A DNA stretch of 64,000 nucleotides, from positions 1,059,001 through 1,123,000 of the forward strand of contig NC_084894.1 of assembly GCF_958979055.1 (NCBI RefSeq), written 5' to 3'. Within the stretch, counting starts at the first letter, position 1, and every line of letters starts with the position of its first letter. The stretch comes from Alnus glutinosa (lineage: Eukaryota > Streptophyta > Magnoliopsida > Fagales > Betulaceae). Positions 25,595-36,999 of the stretch are shown here, in pieces. Both the position numbers and the translations under genes were made by a program. The notes beneath the pieces were generated by a model. It worked only from the letters and a program-made list of their open reading frames with translations, had not been told where the DNA came from and made no database searches.

Positions 25595-28500
25595 ATGGAT
25601 AAGTCGTGGATGTCAGCACCTAGAGGAACAACACAGTATAACGACGGGTGTAGAGCGTTCGTGGCATTTGCCGTTCGTAACTGTAGGTCTGGTGATGGCA
25701 AAATTTACTGCCCATGTAAGTACTGCCGGAATAACCAGCGGCACCCCCCAGATTACGTTCTTGCACACCTGACAGGGGGGAAGGGAATGTCCACGGGATA
25801 CGGTTTCTGGTATATGCACGGTGAGACAACCCTAAACCCTGCTGGTCCTGTTCGGGGTCACGACCATCCCAATGTCACAGATACGGCTGCATGTGGCATT
25901 GAACATGTAGAAGTCACAGAACAAGGCGGAGACCTGGAACAAGGTGGTGACATGCACGCAATGTTGCGTGACGCATTCGGCGTGCACGAAGTAGGTGACA
26001 CTGATAATGTTGGCCAGCCCGGAGAAGTAAATGAAGGAACCTCTGCAAGGGACACATTGAAGTACCTTGAGTTGTTGAAGACTGCCGACAAGCCACTTCA
26101 CCCCGGTACAAAGCACAGTAAATTGAGTGCTACTGTACATTTCTACAACTTGAAGTGCATTGGAGGTATTAGTAACAAGATTTTTTCTGATATTCTGGAC
26201 CTTGTCTGTCAGTTATTGCCTCCTTGCGATGATGCATTGCCGGTTAATACGTACGAGGCGAAGAAATTCCTCAGTTCCATGGGTCTCGGGTATGAGAAGA
26301 TTCCGGCGTGCCGTAATGACTGTATGCTATTCTGGAAAGACAATAAAGATCTAGATATCTGCACCGTATGTGGAGAATCTAAGTGGATGGCTGATATACA
26401 TTTCGATCAGGATGGTGAGGTAATATCGTCGAGGAAAAAACGTCCAGTGAAGGTGTTGAGATGGTTTCCACTCATCCCACGGTTACAGAGGTTATTCATG
26501 TCGGAGCACACGGCGCACAATATGAGGTGGCATGCAGAAGGCCGCACTAGGGACGGGGTATTGAGGCACCCCGCGGACGGTGAGGCATGGAGATCGTTCG
26601 ACTCTCTACATCCGGATTTCATGGCCGATAGTAGGAACGTGCGGCTGGGACTGACAGCAGACGGATTCAATCCATTTGGGAACATGAGTACATCCCACAG
26701 CACATGGCCCGTATTGCTTGTACCGTACAATTTGCCTCCTTGAATGTGCATGAAACAGACGTCGTTCATCCTGTCACTGGTTATCCCCGGACCGAGCTCA
26801 CCTGGTATGGATATCGACGTCTACCTTCAGCCACTGATTGATGAGCTGTTGGAGCTGTGGGATGTAGGGGTACGAACACTAGATGCTGCGAAGATGGAGA
26901 ATTTCAATCTGCGTGCTCAGTTGATGTGGACAATAAACGACTTCCCGGCGTATGCAGATTTATCCGGTTGGCCTAACAAAGGTGTGAAGGCATGTCCTTG
27001 TTGCATGCATTCGACACGTTCTAAACATCTGAAGAACGGTTGTAAATTTTGTTACATGGGACACAGGAGGTACTTGCCAGCCGAACATCTGTGGCGGCTG
27101 AACAGAAGAACGTTTGATGGGACTGAGGAGTTAGAATGTGCTCCGGATGTGCCTTGCGGGGACGAGATCCTCCAACAGTTGGACGGAGTTGCGTTTGGGA
27201 ATGAGAATGCGGGTAAGACGAGACGGAAGAAGCGGAAGACCGGTGCACGGGGTGCTGATGATGTTGTATGGAAGAAGAAAAGTATTTTCTTCAGATTGCC
27301 GTACTGGAAGGACAATTTGCTTCGGCACAATCTTGATGTCATGCACATAGAGAAAAATGTCATGGACAATATACTTGGCACTATTTTGGACATCAAAGGG
27401 AAAACGAAGGACAACTTGGCAGCTCGGCTGGATTTGCAGGAGATGGGGTTGAGACCTAAATTGCATCCGTTCACCGCCGCAAATGGTAAAACATATATAC
27501 CCGCGGCTTGTCACACGATGTCCAGGGAGGATAAAGAAAGCTTTTTAAAGGTGCTTCGAAATGTGAGAGTTCCAGACGGATATGCGTCGAACATTTCACG
27601 GTGTGTTCGGATGAAGGACCGTACAATTTCAGGGTTAAAAAGTCATGACAGCCACATACTGATGCAGCAGCTTCTACCAATTGCATTGCGTCAGTCATTG
27701 CCAGACAAAGTGGTCAGACCTATCGTTGAGATGTCAGCATTTTTCAGAGGCATATGCTCAACCAAGCTAACCCAAGCCGAGATGGACCGACTGCAGGGTG
27801 ACGTCTGTATCACACTGTGCAAGCTGGAACAGGTATTTCCTCCTGGGTTTTTTACTAGCATGGTCCACTTGGTCGTGCATCTTGTGCGCGAATGTAGACT
27901 CGGCGGACCCGTTCAGTATAGGTGGATGTACCCGGCAGAGAGGTAAAATACAACATAATATATATATATATAAATTTTTTTTTTGTTCATGTAACTCATG
28001 GCATTAAATGGGGGCAAGTCCTTAATGTTTGTGTGTGCACCAGGAGTCTTGGGGGTTTCAAGTCGAATGTGCGCAACAAAGCGGCTCCTGAGGGGTGCAT
28101 TGCGGAAGGTTACATAGCGACCGAGCTAGTAACGTTCTGTTCGAGATATCTAGAAAATGCACCAACCTTCCACAACAGACCTTTGAGAAACCCTGATGGT
28201 TCCAAGGGGGCGGGAACGCGAGTTAGATTGAACCGGTTGACGATGCATCAGATTCATCGTTATATTGTGTTCAACTCTGACGAGTTTCTCAATTTGCGGA
28301 TGTAAGTAGTGTTTACATATTGAACCGGATTCAAATGATATAATTGATAATAATTAGTTTTTTAATTATATCCGCTGAATGTAGGATGCATAAAGACGCT
28401 ATTAGGCGATCATGCGTTAGGGGTCGCATCACGGACGCTCTGATTGAAGCCCAACATCACGAGCAGTTCTGCGAGTGGTACCGCGCATATGTAAGGAAGT

Positions 28501-29247
28501 AGTGGTATTTTCGTATATAATATTTACTTATGTTCAGTGTCAATTTAAGATAGGGTTCGACAATATGCCGCTATTAACCGATGTACTCTTTTAATATATG
28601 AAATGATAACATAGGTTGATGGCCTTGACGATCAAAGTAGGGAGGAATTGGGGCTGAAATTGGTTATGCGGAGTAGAGGGTTGAAGGAGACAGCAGTGAA
28701 GTATAACAGGTACGTGGTAAACGGGAAATTGTTCCGCACGCTAGCCCATGATGTGGGAAGGAGGACTCAGAACAGCGGGGTATGTGTGCCAACCGTTGAA
28801 TGCGAAACCTACTACGGGCAGTTAACCGATGTGGTTGAAGTCGAGTACTACGATAGGACTACGTACGTCCTATTTAAGTGCAATTGGGCGGACCCCACGA
28901 TGGACAGAGGATTTAGAGTCGACGATTATGGTCTAGCGTTTGTCAACTTCACTCACCTCGTCCACAGGGGAGAACTGCTAACTGACGAGCCGTACGTGCT
29001 TACATCTCAGGTAGACCAAGTGTTTTATGTCGAGGATGAAAGGAACCCAAACTGGGTTTGTGCCGTGAGGACTAAACCGCGCAACGTGTACGATGTTGGT
29101 CAGGGGGAAGGGAGTAGTGATGCAGATAATGCATATCACGAGTGTGTACCGATCGTATTATCCACTGATGACCTGCATGATACGAATGATGAATTCGATC
29201 ACGACAGGCCCGACATTGATCCGATTGAAGCTCATGTTATACAATGA
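25595..29247 (+). pseudogene. TNP2-type CACTA transposase with one in-frame stop
   Basis: Main transposase of the element, expected to cut and join the ends. Exons inferred at 25595-27942, 28044-28301, 28385-28490 and 28615-29247, all in phase, 1115 codons including the terminal stop. The N-terminus is a transposase-associated Cys domain (KIYCPCKYCRN, residues about 36-46). Next come the zinc-like CRNDCMLFWK...CTVCGESKW, RWFPLIPRLQRLFMSEHTA, LTADGFNPFGN, then LPYWKDNLLRHNLDVMHIEK (Transposase_21 region). Exon 2 holds AEGYIATELVTFCSRYLE (DUF4218 type); exon 4 begins with VVNGKLFRTLAHD (DUF4216 type). A TGA at 26741-26743 follows PYNLPP and precedes MCMKQTSFILS, where family members have Trp, so a single TGG to TGA change is likely. 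No other lesion is seen. The start ATG follows an acceptor at 25569. Confidence 0.88.
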
Positions 29248-29397
29248 TTGCTATATTTATTATTGGTACAATTTGCTTAAACTCAAAATACTTTCTTATT
29301 TTGCATAGAGCTCATTGTATATTATGCATATTTTATTTTAATATTAAAATTAAAACGAATTTCAAGTAATTTGTCTCACATTTGTTCGCAGGTTTCG

Positions 29398-32256
29398 ATG
29401 GACCCGAGACCCCCTACTTGCGCACATCGTGCACCACGCCAGCCCGTGCATTGCACGACTACATCCACACCGGCGATGTCAGCGGCACTACATACCACAC
29501 CGTGGCCACCCCACCCGGACGCTGTATACAGACCATTGCCCCCGGGTACGGCGGGGATGAGCAGGTCAGATCCCGGGCAGACGAGCACAGCTGGATATTC
29601 TCCTTCTATATACCCGCCTACGTCGACACCGGCGATGTCAGCGGCACTACATACTACACCGTGGCCACACCACCTGGACGCCGTTTATAGACCATTGCCC
29701 CCGGGTGCGGCGGGGATGAGCAGGTCAGATCCCGGCCAGACGAGCTCAGCTGGATATTCTCCTTCTCCATTCACGACGTTATCGCAGTTGGGGCTGACCT
29801 CACCGGGCCATGTTGATCGATGGTGGGCGCGAGACTGTCATGATCTGAGCAGATTTCCGTTGTACTATCCATACCCCCTTCCACCACCTATGCCAGTCAT
29901 TCCTGATAGTGAGACTCAGGATGACAGATTCCCGCTGTCACAGCGGGGGGGGATGCCTATGCCGGCTATGCGGTCGGGACAGCTGTCGTCACCGGCTGGG
30001 GGCCAGGGCCCGGCACCTGGGGAGAGCCAGATGCATGTTTATGGACAGAGCCAGTTGCCGCTTCCTGGGGAGAGTCAGGACCCAGATGTGGGGGAGAGCC
30101 AGCTGCCCCACGAGGGGGATGATGTGATGTTGGGGCTTGATCAGTTAGCACATGATGTCCCCCAGGATATGCCTTCGGATGACGATCATGATGATGAGCA
30201 TCACCCAGAAGATCAGGCAGGCGAGGAGCATGCTGGTGACCCAGCGACCGAGCACATAGCGTTCGACCATATTCGGCTGATGGGTAAGTACATTTGTATA
30301 CATTATTATAAACTAATTAATTTAGTAAGTTCATATAATATTTAAATTGAATTTTTAATTTATTGATATAATTAAGTTATTTAGTGTTAATATATTAACG
30401 TTTTATATTTATTGACTAGGGTATAACCCAGACGGGAGCATATATTTTGAGGTGATTAAGGACCCTGAGAGAAATTGGGTGCTCCCGAGGGGTAAGAAAG
30501 TTGTGTTGCAGTACAATGCTGCAACACAACCAGTGGGACGAGCATGCAATCGTTATAGACGGGCTGCGGGCAAGCTGTTACGGAGCGGGTCCCATATTCA
30601 CTTGCGGGACAAATGGGGAAAGGTAGATAAACAGGTTAAGCAGGCTATGTGGGATGCCATAATGGTATGTGTATGAAACTAATATATGTATTTTGTGAAA
30701 TTAAAGTTAAGATGATTTTTTCTTTATTGAACTGCTAAAATTAATCATTAGATTGAATGTGCAGCAAGAATTTTATGTACCCGTATCCGTCGACCAGCGC
30801 CTGGCACAGAATGAATTCTGGGGTGATATGGGCCGTAAGCACCGTTCGTGGAAGTCGAAGTTGAGGACCCAGCTAAATATTCGAGACGGTGACACGCCAT
30901 TGACAGTACGTGCGAGAATGCCAGAGACGTTTTTTGATAAGTATGACCAAACGGATGTGGAGGACGTACTGCACGAGTGGTGCACAAAAGTAAATGTGGT
31001 ATGTAGGTCTTTGAATGTATTACTATAATGTTGTGTTTTTTTAATAAACAGTTCATTCAAATCATAACACATAAGTAATTAAAAGTATCAATTCTGACAT
31101 TTGTTTTGGGAATGTTCAATGTAAAGGAGAGGTCTGAACGAATGAAGCGGCTGCGGGAGCAGCAAGACATCCCCCATAGTCTGGGGTCCAAAAGTTATGC
31201 CAGATTTAATCACGATGAGGTATGGAACAATATGTAAAAACCCTAATTCTTATTTGTGCGTAATTGTTCTTTCTTAACGTTAAATGAATATCCAATGTTT
31301 GTTATATATTTATACTGTATGGCGACAGGCATCTATATCTGGCACGCCCCCCACTCGCGCCGAGTCGTTTGTGAAGACGCACACAAGGAAAGACGGCACT
31401 TTCCTGAACGAGCGGACACGGGACCTATGCGTATGCTACTGTTATAGGTTATCGATTATTATTAGTTATGTGTGTGATAAAGTATTTATTAATTACCATT
31501 GTTTTGTATGTTGACGACGTACAGGAGCGGATGACACAGAGTTTGTCCACTGATCCTGCTGCCTCGGACCCCGTCTCATCAGATACGGTGCGTTGGGCAC
31601 CTGGCGACGCGTACGAGCAAGCGGTTGGGCGACCCGAGTATGCGGGTAGGGTTCGGCAGGTTGGGCCGAACGTTACTCCTGTTCGCGGGACTTGTTTCTC
31701 GTATAGGGGTCGCACACGGGGGGGACCGGCCGAGGGCACTTCTCAGGATTGGGCTGCTCACAAAATTGCGGAGTTGGAGGGCATAGTGCGGGCCGAGAGA
31801 GAGCGGGCTGACAGCATGGAGCAGCGCATACGACAGATTGATGATATGGAGCAGCGCATGCGACATTTTGAGGCCTTCATGTCCTCTACAGGATTATCGT
31901 TCGTATGCCCTGGTGCTCAGCAGTCTTCACCTGCACACGTCGGTAGTACGTCATCTGTTAGTAGTGCGCCTGCAGGTATGGTTCATATTATGTATACACT
32001 TAGGTTTATTTTTAATTTGTTCTCATTACTTGTTTAAATTTGCATATAATATTATGTAGGTTAATTATTTTTAGTACTTGCAGGTAATGCGACAACGGTT
32101 GGTCCGTTGTCGCCTTCTGGACAATTGCTGACCCAACAATCCCCTCTCGGGACTCCTTCGCCCGTTACACCATCTCTTGCGGGACAATCGACAGTTGGCG
32201 AGCTCACGCCCGGGACTGCACCTCGTGATCCGCAGAGACGTCCTCCAGATTTGTAG
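29398..32256 (+). CDS. TNPA-like protein (plant transposase Ptta/En/Spm family), intact
   Basis: Second CACTA gene; in En/Spm the corresponding protein binds subterminal repeats and helps transposition. Seven inferred exons: 29398-30283, 30420-30664, 30765-30998, 31127-31219, 31329-31430, 31525-31975 and 32084-32256. They total 2184 bp, 727 residues, every junction GT-AG and in phase. Residues 1 to about 295 are Pro/Ser-rich with a 53-residue direct duplication (159-bp period from about 29471) and GESQ repeats, then an acidic Asp/Glu/His stretch. Exons 2-5 form the Transposase_24-like core ([52 protein letters not shown]). Exon 6 encodes a heptad-like segment ([19 protein letters not shown]) suited to dimerisation. 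The ATG at 29398 was chosen because it follows an acceptor-like TTCGCAG and a frame with no upstream in-frame ATG. Confidence 0.85.
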
Positions 32257-32530
32257 ATATTTTGTGTATTTTTTTTTTTTTAGTACCGAATAACTTTATT
32301 AAATTAAGAATCTCAAATTTGTTGATATTGTTGTGAAAGTAGTTATATATAGTAATGAATATATTTATTAGTACATGGTATTCGAATTTTTAAAAAACGT
32401 TGTTTTGATTAATTTGTGCAATTTGATTTTGTGATATTTTTGGATAAAATAAATTTGGAGAATTTTAGTAAAAAATAAATATATATATATATATATTTTA
32501 AATAAAAAGAAATTAAAAAACAGAATTAAA

Positions 32531-32598
<68 letters not shown>

Positions 32599-32689
32599 AT
32601 ATTTATATAAAATATATAAATATATTTTAAATAAAAAGAAATTACAAAATAGAATTTATATATATATATTTATATATATAAAATATACT
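32257..32689. repeat. AT-rich 3' region of CACTA element with (TA)n
   Basis: 3' UTR-like sequence follows the TNPA stop, then A/T-rich DNA with a (TA)n tract at about 32533-32593 and two copies of AAATAAAAAGAAATTA(A/C)AAA. No gene. Confidence 0.7.
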
Positions 32690-32966
32690 GCGGCCAACAT
32701 CTGGCCACGTGTACATTAATACACGCGGCCAGATGTTGGCCGCGTGTAGATATATACACGCTGCCATTTGGCAGCGCGTATTAATGTACACGTGGCAAAT
32801 TGGCCGCGTGTATTAAAATACACGCTGCCAAATGTGCAATTAGCATTGCCCAGGTCCACCGCGTGTATCTACGCGGCTAATTACACGCGGCGAACTGTTT
32901 GCCACGTGTACAGTTACTGTACACGCGGCGAACTGCATGTGGCGATTTTCGATTTTTTTTGTAGTG
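32690..32966. repeat. Right subterminal repeats and terminus of the CACTA element
   Basis: Arms such as GGCCGCGTGTA, ACACGCTGCCA, GCCACGTGTACAGTTACTGT and ACACGCGGCGAACTG pair with one another and with those at the left end. The element closes at GGCGATTTTCGATTTTTTTT followed by GTAGTG (32966). Confidence 0.85.
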
Positions 32967-33077
32967 CACCCAACTACCTCTCAGGTTTTATTTTTTCTTT
33001 GTAATTAATTTTTATATTTTTTACTTTTTATTGTGTATATATGTTTTGATGAAGAATTGGCATGCATAACTTTTCAG

Positions 33078-33555
<478 letters not shown>

Positions 33556-35573
33556 ATGAGAGACAAGGCTTTCTATTCCTTTTTGAATAGCCCAAGGTTT
33601 GATGGGCCTCCAATGAATTTAAAAGAGTTGTCTCCTCCTCCTTATTCTTTCTCTTTGCTCTTATTTATAGGATTATGGGCGGTTTAAGCGGTTGCGGGCT
33701 AAAACGATAAAGCTTCAATTGTAAAAAGTTAAAACGACGAGACATCTTAAAATCATTCATTGACGACTGACGCCCTACCTCCAAAATCAGGTCAAACCAA
33801 TGTATCCTACGGCCCATAGGCCATAGTGCTCCAAAAGGTCAAACCACGAGTCCCTCTTTCGCTATGCTGTGAGGGAAAAAGAAAGAGAAAAAGAAAAGAA
33901 ACAGGGACCATCGAGCCACGCAAAAGCCTGTTACTCACAACAGGGACCATCCAACCCTATTAACTTGAACGGATGTGTGCACAACCCACATTCACAATTC
34001 TTATATAATTTAATACATATCGATAAAGAAGAAGGCTAGACATTCAAATATTTTTTTATTAGAATTTAGTTTTAGTTTAATGTGTCATAATTTTATAATA
34101 TTTATCATTTTGAGAAGTGTGAATTGTAACACATCAGGTTGAAACCAAATTCTAAAAAAAAGTGTTGAGATGTCTAGCATTTTTCATTGGTGAGATACAT
34201 GCATATGAGTCTCATCATGTAAGGATCTCATCAATATATTTTGAGTTGCATCTGTAAGAGTTGTGAATTTGGGTTATACAAAAATCATTTTCTTAACTTA
34301 AATTTTGGAGGTTCTTTCAAACTCTTCTACATGACTATCGTCTATAATTATTTGTTTAAAATTTAAGAAAATTCAAACGGAAAAGTGTGAGATACCAATT
34401 ATAGAATTTATTCATCGGATAAGTGGTTGAGCAGTCGACTTATGAAACCTATTGCCTGAATTTAAAAGCAAGTAATTATAGAATTTAGACTATCTTAATC
34501 CTTTTTTCTTTATGCATGTTTTGATGGCAGCCTTTTTGGGTGACCGCACCACCATAACCCCTCAATTTTTTTTTTCCTCATGCTTTTGCAAAAGAGGACC
34601 ACCAGTCCACCACAAAAGAGTGTTTTGGGTGGCCCGTGAGCCTCCCTTTCTCTTTTTTACATTTTTAAAAATTGAGTTTTGTATTATTAATCTCAATGAA
34701 GGAGTTTAGACAACAAGTCAAGTTAGAGGAATAATTATTGATGGATGGATGAAGATGAATGAGAGATGGATGAGAGATGCAAAATAGCTAGCATAAATAT
34801 CTCGTATAAGATAAGAGGAATATTAGTTATTTAAAGAGAAAGAAGGAAATTTTTATTATTTTTTAAAAGCTACCTAAAAAGTACGAGCCATCTATTTAGT
34901 AGATTATTATATGATTGTTATATAATTGGATGATGTGACAATAAAAATTAGGGAGAGCGGCTCACAACTATCCTACAATGCTCATGTGTCAATCCCAAAC
35001 AACTGTTAGTTATTTATTTATTTTTTTTAAACAATGACTGATCTAATGGTTGGTTGAGATTGACAAGTTAACATATTGTGAAATAATTGTGTGATAAAAA
35101 TGTAATTTCAAGCATTACTCTTTATTTAAACAATCTACTTTAAAAATAATAATCCAAATCCCTATATACAAATGCTATTTGAATATTAATTAAATAATTA
35201 AATTTAACATTTATTACAAGTTTAAGTTTTTAGAATAAGTTACAATTTAACATGATACTAGAGCAAAATTTATGAATTCCAACTCTAATTCTACAATTTA
35301 ACCCATTCATGAGAAATCCTTCTGACATAAAAATATCACCCGTAAAAGTTGGCAGTAAAAACACCGAACATTAAGGATACTAGTAGCTAAGTCATTGGAT
35401 CGAATTCTCAACAAATTGTTAGTAATTTAGGGCAATAAATTTAAATGTAAGAGAATTCTTATGAGGCTCACCAATCAAGTAGAGAAATGGGCTGCTCGAA
35501 ATCTATTAAGACAAATTAGTACTATAATTTTTTTTTTTTCATATTTACCATACAAATTAATTGTTAACCATTC

Positions 35574-35609
<36 letters not shown>

Positions 35610-36995
35610 CCTTCCCAAATAAAGGAAATTATATGTATTAAACCACTACTTATTTTAAAAGTTTAAATTAATAAAAAAAAATATAAATTTAAAAATTTAA
35701 GTAATATTTTAATACTCACCCTTACATCTAAGCTCAAACTCAAACTTTCTCGTAATAGGTGAGGATTAATGTGTGAAACTGAAATGTTAGAAATATGCAT
35801 AATAAGTGCACTGTGCGAGTGTATAGATATTTTTTTATATTAAATTATTATTTATCTTAAAAATTTAAAATAATAAAAAAATAATTATTTATTTAATATC
35901 CTAACAACGTAATCATGATGGTCATCACCGACACGATAAAATGGGTTAGTGACTAGTTGACCACGTGGGTTTGTCCTTGTGAGTAAAGTATGGGTGAAAG
36001 CTAGTGAGAATGGGTTAAAGTGACCGTTTAATATTTATTGTGCCCTACCCTACCCATTACCCAAGATAATTCTTTTTTTTTCTTTTTTTAGATTACCCAA
36101 GATAATTCTAGATGCTTCAAAAGGAAGACAAGGTCTTAGGAGGAATTGGAACAGGGACCTATATGGCTATAGCCTATATGGAATCTCCTTTTCACAGCTA
36201 TGGCCCTAATCTTCTTCGATTACCTAACCCCCGATTACCTAATTCTATTAAACAAAGCCTGAATTTGTTAGTACCAATCCAAGGAAAGCAATTTGTTTTC
36301 ATTTTCAACATTCTTTTTAGCCTTTCAACCCCACAAACTACACGCTGTCGCCAGCCATTTTTCACGACATGTGTTCGAAGCAAATTAATTTGTGAACGAT
36401 TAGATGGCGATAGGATCATGTAAAACAAGAGAATTAAGAAGACTATGATTGGGGCCAGCTAGAGGGTCAGATAGCCAGACCGGCGTTTATCAGTGCGATG
36501 GCGGTCAGAGAGGAAGTTAGAAGAACATTTGATGCTTAAGTTAGTTGGGTATTTGTTAAAGAAAACTGGACGAAAAGATTGAAAAAAAAGATGTCCGTAT
36601 GAGGTGATGTGTGCCCTTTTTAATGAGAGATACTTTTTGTCCAATATGATAACATTAATGTCAATGATATTTACGGTATTTTCTGTATATCAAGGTGTGA
36701 CTTTTCTTGTTGGTTGTATTAATAGCCGTTTGGTACGTGATTGATGAGAGTGTATGGTTTTCTATGTATGTGGAGACGGTTTTAAAAGTTATCGAGTGAG
36801 TTTATTTGCGAGAGTGATTAATTGTGTGATCAGATGGCGAGTTTGAGCACTCTCAATAGTTTTTCTTTGATTTTCTATAAATTTAAGGAACAAATATACT
36901 TTTTTACGTCTATATTAAAATACACTTTACAATAATTTCTCCTGTCTTTCTTTATACCATTAAAATATTCTTTATTTACAAAATGCAAGTTCCCT
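33556..36995 (+). repeat. Array spacer downstream of type B gene, copy 2
   Basis: Homologous to 60228-64000 and 6340-9485, starting with the shared GAATAGCCCAAGGTTTGATG block. It contains an (AAT)n microsatellite at 35572-35606 and many AT-rich runs. The copy at 60228 carries the retroelement at 60626 that this one lacks (uninterrupted CCATCCAACCCTATTAAC near 33950). No gene. Confidence 0.75.
35572..35606. repeat. (AAT)n microsatellite
   Basis: Eleven or so AAT units in CTAATAATAATAATAATAAT-type sequence within the spacer; the homologous position near 62.76 kb has a poly(A) run instead. Confidence 0.85.
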
Positions 36996-36999
36996 AAGT

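Larger units (their letters stand above)
18558..32966 (+). mobile_element. Complete CACTA (En/Spm) transposon, 14.4 kb
   Basis: The left end CACTACAAAAAAAGGCG at 18558 and the right end TTTTTTTTGTAGTG closing at 32966 are inverted repeats; AAATCGCC also recurs just inside both ends. The 3-bp target duplication CAC occupies 18555-18557 and 32967-32969. The uninterrupted sequence CTAACCACCCGACTACCTC exists in the paralogous gene near 59.68 kb. Inside, in order, are palindromic subterminal repeats, AT microsatellites with telomere-like motifs, a CT-rich block, a long telomere-like array, a TNP2-type transposase gene, a TNPA-type gene, AT microsatellites and right subterminal repeats. Both genes read rightward. 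It lies in the remnant intron of a type B peroxidase pseudogene. Matching ends and an exact duplication suggest recent insertion. Confidence 0.96.

Noticed and set aside
25613..26769. Several minus-strand open frames over the transposase exon
   Set aside because: They are shadows of the TNP2 frame, which has clear family motifs on the + strand.
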